DNA of 64,000 bases from Calonectria ilicicola (Eukaryota; Ascomycota; Sordariomycetes; Hypocreales; Nectriaceae): NCBI GenBank assembly GCA_020809705.1, contig CP085834.1, positions 434,001-498,000 of the forward strand, in the 5' to 3' direction. Positions within the stretch are counted from its first letter, which is position 1; each line of letters starts with the position of its first letter. Below, one piece after another: positions 44,189 through 54,373 of the stretch. A model generated the notes under the pieces. It saw only the letters and a list, made by a program, of their open reading frames with translations, searched no databases and was not told where the DNA came from. A program made the translations under genes and the position numbers.

Positions 44189-46188
44189 CGGGGGAAAACT
44201 AAGCACCGGCGAATGTCATGGTTCCGAATTACTCTTGAGGCCGTTGGTTGTCGACCGGTAAAGCCATCGGCGTTGGCTTTGGTCGGCAGCTCCAAAAAGA
44301 GGCAGTTCAAAGTCGAGATTGAGGCGGTGCCTGGGGCTGCAGAGTGAATTTATTAGTACGATGCTAACGCCATAGCCAATTTCCGACATGCGAGTTCATG
44401 GGGCATGAAACCTTGGCTAGCCAAGCACATCCCCTGCGAACCTTATTGGCGACATGACGGCCTCGCCCGGGACACGCTCCTTCGCCTGGAAAAAAGTGAC
44501 AGGGCCATTCGAGACCGATATACTTTTGTACTGGCACTACTTCTTTTGTCTGAAATGGGGAAAGAATCACCCACACCTTAACGGCTCGTTTGGAATCTTG
44601 TTCGATGGTAGGTCAGATATCCGTGACACTGACACCTCGACAGGGATCACCTGGACAATCAAATGTCCGATTCCCACGCGCCTCCACACGTTCGCACCCA
44701 TCATCGATGAAATGCTCCTGGTTACGTGATTTTCATCTCCACGATGCCACATGAAACAGCCACTGACCGCGGGTGGTTTGCTCAGCTGTTCCACAAGATG
44801 CACATGGGGCCCACGGGGCTGTATGCGAACGGCAATCCGGCTACGTCCCGGGCCTAGCTAGCCGGAGATGATATCAAGATTAGGGCTGTCTCCAGCTAGC
44901 ATATGCCGCTTTGTAATCGGCCTTGGAAAAGATCCAAGTCCAGAGTGGATTTCATCGCGCGGGTATTATGTATGACATCAGCACAGAGCCTCGTGCCTTA
45001 GTTGAACTCTATTCGGGGCAATTTTGCCATATGCGGTTAAGGCGTCCTTGGCTTGATTTGAGCTGTGATATTGGTTGTGCCACTTCGTCCATCTTTTTCA
45101 CTAAAATGTGTGTCAGCAGCGCTGTTTTTCATGGATGTTGATTAAAATATTGCGCCTGGCTTTTTCGCTCGAGACTTGAGATTGCTTTGACATCACTGAC
45201 ATGTGCCATGTCGGTCCGTGGTGATGAACCAGACTCTAAAATCCATCTTTGAGTTTTTTTTAGCCCCAACTCTTCCGCCCTGCCAGGGCCATATAACCCA
45301 ACTTCCAGGAACAGAAGGTAGATAACAACGCCAATCAACGAGGCTTAGGAACAACCGTGCGATTTCTGGAACATAAGAGAGCTTGGTATGCTCCACATTT
45401 GGTGGTCGGGTTCTCCGAGTTCTCTTCTATTATTGCCAAGTTGCGCGGTCACTTCAAAATCCGCGGAGAAGCCTTAATACCATCCGATCCTTGAAAGATT
45501 GTATTCGTTCTACCTTGTTTTTTTTTCACCATTTTCTCACTAAGAATATAAAAGTAAGTACTAACTAAATAATTAAGCAATTTAGGTATTTTATTGCGTG
45601 GTTCATTTAATTATCTATTTGCCTATTCCTTGAGCCATCAAACCAACATTTAGAGCGGTTGAGTTGTGTGATGCCTGATGTGATGTGCCACAAGGACAAT
45701 CTTTCAGGGGGTGTATTGAGTCAAGCAATCCCATGGGTCAAATCGAATGTTCGCTATATATGAAACAGCTAACCTCATGCTGTATCCTTGGCATACGCAA
45801 TTAATATTAAGACAGGCCGACACGTAAGGAAACTCCATTCATCCGTGGCAATATCACTGCCATAGAGTATTAGTCGATTCATCAAAATCTATTGTCTCTT
45901 CACACATCACTGATCGCTTTTTTTCGAATGGAAGAGAGACGAATTTCTACTTGGGATGGTCAAATACTGCGCGACATTTCTAAATATACCATGACGAGAT
46001 TCGAAACGCGATAATGAAAATATGCCGTACAATCCGATCGATTCGATTCGGAAGCGAGAGGAGGCGACAAAATAAATGCAACTAGATGTTCTATGACTTC
46101 TTTTCACGATATCGATCTGACACCCGAACTACCAAGGATTCTATTCTATTGGAATCAGCCAACACCAGCTCAACCTCAACATTCATCC
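44189..46188. other. intergenic, no gene recognised
   Basis: About 2 kb. All open frames are below 95 codons and unlike known proteins. Includes the 3' flank of the quinone reductase gene and an AT-rich stretch at 45540-45640. Confidence 0.4.
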
Positions 46189-47166
46189 TCAAGCCTTGAT
46201 TTTGACAATTTGTTTTCCAGTTGTCTTCTTCGACGCCATGTCATCCTGCGCTCGCCCAATAGTCGCAAGAGTGTACTCGCCGCCGAATTCCACCTTTACC
46301 TTTCCACTAACAATCAGATCTAGCACCTCCCTACCGGCTGTCTCAAACTCTTCTCTCTCGGTAATGTAATTTGCCAATGTTGGGCGGACCAACTTTACAT
46401 TCTTTTTGCTCAAATCAAGGACCTTGAAATTTTCCACAGGCCCGCTGCTATTTCCAAAGGTCACGAGGGTGCCTTTTCTGCGAACACTCGCGAGATCAAC
46501 GGCGAATGTGGACTGTCCAACTCCGCTGATAACTGCGTGACAACCCTTTCCACCCGTCAGGCGCATGACTTCCGCTTGGACATCTTGTTCTGTATAGATG
46601 ATGATATCATCACATCCAAGATCTTTTGCAATCCTCGCCTTTTGGGGTGTAGATACTGTGCCGATAACTTTTGCCCCTAGATGCTTGCACGTCTGAACCA
46701 AAAGGCTCCCGGTACCACCAGCCGCCGCCTGGATTAAAATTACCTGGCCTTTCTCTACTCGATGCGCCTCGCGGACCAGTGTCCATGCGGTGAGTCCTTG
46801 TAGCATAATTGCCGCGCCAACTTTGGTGTCGACTCCTACTGGAAGCTTCAACACTTTCTCAGCAGGAGCACAGACGTACTCGGCAAACGTGCCCTGAATG
46901 AAGACCGCCACACTGTCGCCGACATGCAAATTAAGACCGCCTGGGACGTTGGATCCAATCTTGACAATTTTGCCGGATCCTTCGCGGCCTGCAAGGGCCG
47001 GCAAATTTATTGGATACAGGCCAGTACGAAGGTAGATGTCGACAAAATTAATCCCAGCATAGTCAAGTTCAATTAAGACTTCAGTGTCTTTGGGTTGCGG
47101 TTCTGGAACATGTTCGACTTTGAAGACGGATGAATCGCCAGTAGTGTGAAATACCACAGCTCTCAT
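46189..47166 (-). CDS. quinone oxidoreductase (zeta-crystallin-like, MDR superfamily)
   Basis: A single exon of 325 aa. The start MRAVVFHTTGDSSVFKVEHVPEP and the block YAGINFVDIYLRTGLYP, with LAGREGSGKI, are typical of NADPH:quinone reductases of the medium-chain family. The NADPH-binding motif AAAGGTGSLLVQ lies near residue 147. The structural and catalytic zinc cysteines of alcohol dehydrogenases are absent, as usual for this branch. It reduces quinones with NADPH in the cytosol. It is divergent from an intradiol ring-cleaving dioxygenase with about 660 bp between start codons, so it may keep the aromatic substrate in hydroquinone form. Confidence 0.9.
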   Translation of the reverse strand: MRAVVFHTTGDSSVFKVEHVPEPQPKDTEVLIELDYAGINFVDIYLRTGLYPINLPALAGREGSGKIVKIGSNVPGGLNLHVGDSVAVFIQGTFAEYVCAPAEKVLKLPVGVDTKVGAAIMLQGLTAWTLVREAHRVEKGQVILIQAAAGGTGSLLVQTCKHLGAKVIGTVSTPQKARIAKDLGCDDIIIYTEQDVQAEVMRLTGGKGCHAVISGVGQSTFAVDLASVRRKGTLVTFGNSSGPVENFKVLDLSKKNVKLVRPTLANYITEREEFETAGREVLDLIVSGKVKVEFGGEYTLATIGRAQDDMASKKTTGKQIVKIKA

Positions 47167-47828
47167 CTTTGATGCTTTGTAGTTGCCGTAGACGATGATT
47201 GTACGAGATATTTAGGGGTGTCTATTAATGCTAGCTAGGCTTAAATAACGAATGCCAAGTTGGCCTGGGAATATTTCTAGGCCACACCAAGTCGCAAGGA
47301 CCAGTATTCTGAGGTCATGCAATCCGGCAGAGCTGAATTCCGGATCCTCGGTTCCCAGGACCAGCGGAAAATATCTCTGCCGCCGGAGGTTGCAAACATA
47401 TTGATATCGTACGGTGTATCACTCTGCTCGCTCTAGGATTGACATAAAAGTTGCCTCCAATTGGGCCGGATTTGTGCGTGACGTTTTGGTCATCCGATAT
47501 CCGTAAATCCGTCGGATCGTCGCTGGTCTATCCCGACGGAAAATGTGCTCCCGGGTAGCATCGTACGAGTTGGACCAAGTTCTTGGAGAACCATTGAGAT
47601 CCCCATGGGGAAGAAGTTTGAGTTAATGTAATTTAGGGTATGAGAAGATACGGGTAAGAGGCACAGAATTAATACAAACTAAAATATAAAAACTTGACAA
47701 CTCGCTTTCAGCCTTGACAAAAAAAAAACGAAGGCACGTCGAATCGTCAACACATTACCAATCAAGGCTAATAGTTTTGAATTTTGAATTCTTCCAATTT
47801 TTCTACTCTGCAAAACATCAAATTAAAC
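47167..47828. promoter_or_regulatory. divergent promoter of quinone reductase and dioxygenase
   Basis: About 660 bp between start codons. Two CCGACGGA-type elements (47383 region inverted as CCGCCGGAGG; 47535-47545) and CCGTAAATCCGTCGGATCG near 47500 contain CGG half-sites typical of Zn2Cys6 binding. No motif search was possible. Confidence 0.35.
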
Positions 47829-48972
47829 ATGGCTCCAAGCGCGATCAAGGAAACCGGTTCTAATTCCGCAAGCCTTGGAATTAGTGAGTCAACACAGCGA
47901 AAGTGGGCCGCACCCACCACCGAGCATGTTGTTCCACCAATGCTCGATCTAACCATCGAGAATATTACCCAAAATGTGGTCATTATGAACTCGAATATCA
48001 AGGAGAACCCTCGCCTGCAGTATATTATCACTGAACTGGTCAAGGCTTCTCACGATTTCATCCGAAAGGTTGAGTTACAATTTGATGAGTGGGAGATGGC
48101 TTGGCAGTTCTTGACCAAGGTAAGTTGCCTAACCGACACTGATGAACTACAAACTAACTATTTTATGCAGGTTGGTCAAATATCTGACGATGTTCGCCAT
48201 GAAATGGTGCTTCTTTCGGACATTCTCGGTATCTCTGCGCTTGTTGACTCCATCTCGTACCGCCATGTTCCGGGAGCGACCGAATCCTCAGTCCTTGGTC
48301 CATTTCATGACGAAAACGCTCATGAAATCAAGGTTGGCGATTCTATTGCATCCGAGGGCACTTTCTGTGAATGCACACTAGTCAGAGGCTACATCCGTGA
48401 TGTTGATGGAAATCCAATCTCCGATGCGTTGATTGACGTATGGGAGACTGACGGCAACGGAGTTTACGACCTGGAGTATGCTGACAAAGAAGGACCGGAT
48501 TGCCGTGGCAAACTTTGGTCAAGCCAAGATGGATCTTATGCGTTCAAGTGTGTTCGGCCAGTTCCGTACCCGATCTCCAATGACGGTCCGGTCGGCGAGC
48601 TTTTGCGAAAATTGAACAGGCACTGGTATAGACCTGCCCACATGGTGAGTCATGAGTTCTGCGCACAAGAGTATGTTTGATATTAATTCATAACAGCATT
48701 TCATGGTCCTTCATCCGGATCACGACAAGCTCATTACTGCTCTTTACTCTCGCGACAGCAAGTACATTGAAAGTGACACCGTATTCGGGGTTAAAAAGAG
48801 CCTCATGGTGGACTATGTCTTTACCGTGGACGATGGCCTTGTGCAAAAGTATGGGCTCAAAACTTTTAAGAAGGAGGTGGATGGGGTTGAGAAGGAGGGA
48901 TTTTGGCTTTTGGAATTCAACTTTGTCCTTGTAAAGAATACTGAGGAGCTGCCGCGTAAGATTTCTGACTAG
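47829..48972 (+). CDS. intradiol ring-cleaving dioxygenase (hydroxyquinol/catechol 1,2-type)
   Basis: Exons 47829-48119, 48171-48644 and 48697-48972; introns 48120-48170 and 48645-48696 are GTAAGT and GTGAGT types. The product is 346 aa. An N-terminal helical dimerisation domain (DFIRKVELQFDEWEMAWQFL) precedes the catalytic beta sandwich. GATESSVLGPFH, DVWETDGNGVYDLEY (candidate Tyr ligand), VPYPISNDGPVG (second Tyr ligand) and RHWYRPAHMHFMV (the two His ligands) are in order. It binds non-heme Fe(III) and opens catechol-type rings between the hydroxyls. The fused N-terminal domain and length fit hydroxyquinol 1,2-dioxygenases, but catechol cannot be excluded. Confidence 0.92.
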
Positions 48973-49265
48973 AGGTTGAGCTATGTACACACACGGGTGT
49001 TCAAATATGAGCTGCAAGTTTAAGCATCACAATGCTGAGTGAAAACGATCTATCTCGGCTTGCACGATGAGACCTCAGTCAAGGATGAATGGAGAGACTT
49101 TGTCGATGCCCTATTTCAATGAGAATCTTTTTTTTTTTTTAAAAAAAAAAACTTTATGATCAATCTTGTTCGTAATTCCTTGGGTGGGAGGTTTGCAACG
49201 TGCATGTCGTGTAGCAGCTATCTGAGTGGGCCGTTTAATTAGCCCAGATATCCATGATGGCTCGA
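48973..49265. terminator. convergent 3' region with T13-A11 tract
   Basis: The dioxygenase and the next minus-strand gene converge here. 49128-49151 is a run of 13 T followed by 11 A, a self-complementary tract that could mark polyadenylation on both strands. Confidence 0.4.
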
Positions 49266-49757
49266 TCAGATCTCAAACTCTACACTTCCTGAGCTGAATT
49301 TGCCTGAAAAAACATTCTTGTCGGTAGTAAGACCTTCCAGCTCTGCTTCATTAATATTCTCCTTGCTCTTCGCCCAAACAGCTCGCCATTCCCCCTTCAA
49401 CTCATACGTGGCCTTCTGTGGCAGCGTCTCCGGCGGTACAACCTGAGGTTTCAATTCAATTGAATTTCTTACAGTTTCGCCTGGAGCAATGGTGATGATG
49501 TCTTGAAGCATAGGAGGCCACGTTCTGGCCACCTCCAGTCGAGGGAATTGCAACGGCTCACCGGCTCCAGAGGGCGTAATGGTCAATAGCCCAATCTGCA
49601 AGGCCAATGGGTCAAGCGGAGAGTTGTACGACAGAATCGAAATGGGGGTTTGATTTTCATTTGTGACAGTTGCTAGGATAGTGGGTGGAGATGATCCTGT
49701 TTGATAGGCAATTGCAACTTTGAGACCAGAGATTGGGTTCTGTTGTTCCGCAGCCAT
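49266..49757 (-). CDS. conserved hypothetical protein resembling an M35 protease prodomain
   Basis: From ATG 49757 the product is 163 aa; the frame also contains an earlier ATG at 49862, which would add a hydrophobic N-terminal segment (VCVGIFATFVVGLYF). The chain is a run of beta-strand-like blocks: LKVAIAYQT, TILATVTNENQTPISILSYNSPLD, LLTITPSGAG, TIAPGETVRNSIEL, YELKGEWRAVW and FSGKFSSGSVEFEI. The order (strand, T-x-N-x-x-x-x-P, LD, GET, DLS-like, then a Phe-Ser-Gly-x-Phe-x-S block) parallels the prodomain of the M35 deuterolysin encoded 1.9 kb away. There is no zinc motif. It may be a standalone inhibitor/chaperone-like domain; that is inference. Confidence 0.6.
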   Translation of the reverse strand: MAAEQQNPISGLKVAIAYQTGSSPPTILATVTNENQTPISILSYNSPLDPLALQIGLLTITPSGAGEPLQFPRLEVARTWPPMLQDIITIAPGETVRNSIELKPQVVPPETLPQKATYELKGEWRAVWAKSKENINEAELEGLTTDKNVFSGKFSSGSVEFEI

Positions 49758-49862
49758 ACTTTTGAAGCTTCGTGGATAGTCGCTAAAATAAAGACCAACG
49801 ACGAAGGTTGCAAAAATACCGACGCAGACTTGGTGGCTGACGCGAATGGGCAAGAGATTCAT

Positions 49863-51657
49863 GGGGGAATTTGTTGTCGCCCACAAAAGAATTGCGAATG
49901 CGAGAATTTACGATGTCCGGAACTAGATTGGGAGCATGCTGTCGAACAGCATTTCAATCTATCTCGCACGTCCGGAGGCCATGGTCTGGCCACACAACGA
50001 TACTCAATTACCAGTCCTTCACGTCAAAAGTACGATAAGTCACCGAATGATGCGTTGGAGACTTTTATTGGGTGCCATGCGGACATCCTTGCAAGCTTCT
50101 CGTAGCCAACCGAAAAGTAGATCATTGCGCGATGAGGCAGGTGTTTAATTGGTGCGTCGGAACTTTTGGCCTGTGCTACCGGCCGAGTCACCCGACTGGC
50201 TCATTTACGCCCCTTTATTTTTTGGCTCATCGGACGAATTTCTCGATTCTGTAGGGTTAGCGTTGAATCGTGCACTCAATTCCGGTCGATCACCTCATGG
50301 GCTGAAACTATTGGCACGCACTATTGGGCCAATGAAGCTGGTTCAACAGAAAAAGGCAAATTCCATCAATGGACAATGGAAAACCACCTCGGCCAAGGTC
50401 CACAACACTGGTGTCTACCAATAGGATCTTTACCGAACCGTGACTTAATCCCGGTCGCAATATACCCCTGCGCCAAGATCTGTCGATGAATGCCGAGAGA
50501 ACCTTCCTTTTATGCTTACATGACCTGCCGCTTTGGAATGGAGAGGCTTGAATACGAATTTGAATGTCTTGGCGGCTGTGCAGACTGGTGTTGTTCCTGT
50601 ATTAATGGTGTGAGCAATGCTACCCAAACAGACCGCATACTGCAATGGCACCGTAGCTTCCATCGGTGACGATTAACGATGCCGGATATACTGGTAGCGA
50701 TGGATAATGTGACTATACCCATCTGCAGCCATGGTAGTATGGAATTGTAATAAATTGAGAATTGAAATGCCTCAACCTGTTAAACTGGCGATTGCCGACT
50801 TGAGGAACACATGGTCAATGCTAAACCAATGTGTTTCATGCAGATGCCCAGACACACAGTTCATGTGATAGAAAAATATTTACTGTACCCCAAACTTAAT
50901 CGACTAGCTAACGCTTAAACTGATAAAATACTCTAGACACCAATGCCAAAATCGCACCAATGAGCGTATGGATGAAAACTGGCCTTCCGCTTTGAGTGTA
51001 CGATGAAACTTGCGGAACGGGACAATCCGAGCCCCAATTAAAAAGTGGACATTGCCAAGACGGCATTGATGCACAGCGCTTAACAGTGAAAGTGTTGAGG
51101 CCTATTTGGAAGGCCATCGAGCCAATGATCCGATTTCCGCTTTTTAGAATGGGCTTCGCTTTTTGTGATAGTGCGCTTGTCGGATGATTCCCCTGCCTCT
51201 TTTGATGAAACCTGCTAAATGCAAACAAATGTCCGACGAGACATCAAACTACTGCCGCCAAGCAATTAGCTTTTGCTCAAATTCTATAGTGAGTGATGTC
51301 CTTATCGCGGTCTTGACCAGATTCGACATGCAGCCGTTCTCAACGGGACTTTTTCTATCGAAACTAGACCTCTCTATGCCACGCATGGTTTTCTGGCAAC
51401 CTTAACGCGGTATATCGTATTCATAGATTGGAGGATAAACTGGAAGAGTAATGCACAACGGGCATAACAACCGAAAAGAGAAGTTGACAATGTTCTCAAC
51501 ACCTTCTTGACATTCGAGATAAGAACATTCAGAATGCATATATGAGGCTCATTCCCTCTCCTTCAATGCTTCTACTTTTCCACTGTCTCACAAGCATCGG
51601 CTCAAGTCAATCGCTACAGCATCCTTCAGACATCTCGTCTTGCCTCTTACTGTCAAC
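49863..51657. other. intergenic, no gene recognised
   Basis: About 1.8 kb with only short frames. The final 150 bases are C/T-rich with a TATATGAGG box near 51538 and fit the promoter and leader of the deuterolysin gene. Confidence 0.4.
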
Positions 51658-52755
51658 ATGAAGTTCCTCTCTGTTCTCGCTCTGGCCTCTTTGGCGACGG
51701 CTGCCCCGTCCATGAAGAGAGCCCCCACTCCTCTAGACGTCAAGCTTGAGGTTGTCGGCAACTCTCAGGTCAAGGCTACTATCAAGAACACTGGCAAGAG
51801 CAACTTGAAGGTTCTCAAGACTGGTACCATCCTCGATGACGCACCCGTTGAGAAGGCTCAGGTTCTCAAGGACAGTAAGTGTTCCCCATAATATAGTACA
51901 TTATTTCGATACTAACTATGCCCAGGCAAGGAGGTTGAGTTCGATGGTGTCCGCCTTACCGTTGCCACCGAGGCTCTTGAGGCTGCTGCTTTCCAGGAGA
52001 TTGCCTCCGGTGAGACTATCAACGTCACCTTTGACGTGGCTGAGGTCCACGACCTCTCCGCTGGTGGCAAGGTTGACATTTCCGTCGCCGGTGCCTTCTC
52101 CTTCGCCGAGGCCGACTCCAACAAGCTCACTGGCTCTGTTCCCTTCGAGTCCAACCACGTTGAGGCCGAGGTTGACGGCGAGAAGGCCAGCAGCGTCCGC
52201 ATTGCCTTCCAGGAAAAGCGCACTGCTGTCCAGAGCGACTGCACTGGCACTCGTCTGACCAGCATTCGCAATGCCATCAGCAACTGCGCCTCCCTTGCAC
52301 GAAGCGCCCAGACTGCTGCTACCTCCGGCGCCGCCGCCAAGATGACTGAGTACTTCAAGTCGTCCACCACCGCCACCCGAAACACTGTTTCCACCGTCTT
52401 CTCCCGCATCGCCACCGAGTGCGGTTCCACCAGCTCTGGCAACTCCAGGACCTACTGCACTGACGTCTACGGTGCTTGCAGCTCTGGCGTCATTGCCTAC
52501 ACTCTGCCCTCTGGCAACTACATGGCCTACTGCAACCTGTTCTTCAACCAGATGCCCTTGACCGGCTCTGGCTGCTACACCCAGACCCAGTCCAACACTG
52601 TCCTCCACGAGGCCACTCACTTGAACCAGGTTAAGGGCACTTCTGATTACGGTGGATACGGATACAGCTTCGTCCGCTCTCTGACTGCTGCCCAGAACCT
52701 CAACCACGCCGACACCTACACTCTCTTCGCCCAGAGCCTGTACGCTGGCTGCTAA
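51658..52755 (+). CDS. deuterolysin-type metalloprotease (M35), secreted
   Basis: Exons 51658-51874 and 51926-52755; the intron 51875-51925 is GTAAGT...CCCAG with a CTAAC branch. The product is 348 aa. The signal peptide MKFLSVLALASLATAAP is followed by a prodomain of about 170 residues, then the catalytic domain. The zinc motif HEATH sits in VLHEATHLNQ, followed by GTSDYGGYGY, whose Asp is the third ligand (aspzincin class). Cysteines pair as in other deuterolysins. It cleaves proteins outside the cell, preferring basic substrates. Codon use is strongly C-biased compared with its neighbours, which suggests high expression. Confidence 0.95.
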
Positions 52756-53616
52756 ATTCTCTCTCGTGTAGCCAGAGAGTCAAAAGTGGTATATATGCAG
52801 CCATTGACCGCAAGATGTAATTAAATATCCTGTATATAGCCAAGGTTTCTCCTCGACTTTCACAATATGATTTATACACTATATAAAAAGCCCCACTATG
52901 CTTCTCGTGAATCTGTACCAGCAATCCGGAATCCGGACTTCCGGAACTGTCGGAGTCCGGCAAGCCCTGTAAAATAATATTATTGGCGACACTAGTTGAT
53001 CTTCTTACGCCGCTGACTCAGCGGCCAAGATGAGATGCGATTGGCGCCCAACGTGAGTTGGCAGAAAGAGTTGTAAAGGCGGGAAAGATGAGATCGGGAG
53101 GAAACTAGTTCACCGACAACACAACTATGCTTGGTATGTGCGAAATACCACATGACTCAATGCCGACAGGAAAAAGCAATTGGAATCGAGCTCGGCTAAT
53201 AATTTTCTCACCGTGAAAGAAAAGGGCGTAGCCAGTCAGCGCTATTTTGGAGCCGCTTGGGCCAAACCCGATCCGCAACGCGCGCGCTTGCTTTCAAATT
53301 CGGACCTTGCGTCTTTCCGAGTTCCGTAGTTCCCACTCAATTCGAGAATCTATTCAATCGTCCTTTGCAGTTCCACTCGAGCTGTTATTTCTGAGAGCGA
53401 GACGCGAAAACGCGAGGTTGATTGATAAGCAGTTTATTGTGACGTTTGCGGAAGAACTTTATCTTTGCATTCCTACCGCCGACATTTAAATAAGAATCGG
53501 TACTTCTGCCGAAAACAAACATCGCATCCAACACACAATCACAACCGCCTCACTCCCTGCCACTAAACAGACGAAACCGCCAATTCGACTTCAAAACTCC
53601 AAATCAATTAGACAAG
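52756..53616. other. intergenic, GST promoter
   Basis: No gene. The last 100 bases (53520-53616) are C/A-rich and precede AAGATGGG, a typical fungal leader. Confidence 0.4.
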
Positions 53617-54373
53617 ATGGGTATCAAGCTTTACGCCTTTAAGCAGTCCACCTGCAGCCAGCGGGTCCTCACTGTGCTCGCCGAGAAGGAGTTGCCCTAT
53701 GAGTTTGTCGAAATCGACATTACCAAAGGCGATCAAAAGTCCGCGGCTCACATTGCGCGACACCCATTCGGAAAGATCCCCGTTCTCGAAGACGATGGCC
53801 TCCTGATCTTTGAGAGCCGAGCCATCACCAGGTATCTCGCCAAGAAGTATGCCAGCAAGGGAACCAAGTTGGTGCCTGGTGAGGGTGACTTTTCATCCTA
53901 TGCACTGTTTGAACAGGTATGAAGATAGCGACATAAAAAATTGAGAATGCAAAGGACTTAACGAATTAATTCGTCCGTAGGCCGCTTCTGTTGAACAAAG
54001 CTACTTTAACCCCAATGCCGAGGGAATCGCGATTGAAAAACTGTTCAAGGGGTAAGTTGAGCGATTGTGCTCCCTGCGCAAAACCATAAACTAAGTGTTG
54101 AATAGATTCCGAGGGCAACCAACCGATGAGGTCAAGCTAAAGGAGTATGTCTCAAACCTGGAGTCGACGTTGGCTACCTACGATACCATTCTTGCCAAGC
54201 AAAGCTTCCTTGCCGGAAACGAGATCACTCTGGCAGATCTCGCCCACCTCCCTTACATTAGGATCAACAAAATGGTGGGCTATGCTGACCTTTACGAAAA
54301 ACACCCCAATGTCAAGCGGTGGAGCGAGGCACTGGAGGCTAGAGAGAGCTGGAACAAGGTGATCTCTTTGTAA
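53617..54373 (+). CDS. glutathione S-transferase
   Basis: Exons 53617-53916, 53981-54051 and 54106-54373; introns are GTATGA...CGTAG and GTAAGT...AATAG. The product is 212 aa. The thioredoxin-like N-terminal half contains the STCSQRV catalytic turn, the cis-Pro block FGKIPVLEDDG and the glutathione-binding FESRAITRYLAKKY. The C-terminal helical domain contains FLAGNEITLADLAHLPY, the N-capping motif of GSTs, and ends SWNKVISL. It resembles the phi/GTT-type fungal class. It conjugates glutathione to electrophiles in the cytosol. Confidence 0.93.
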
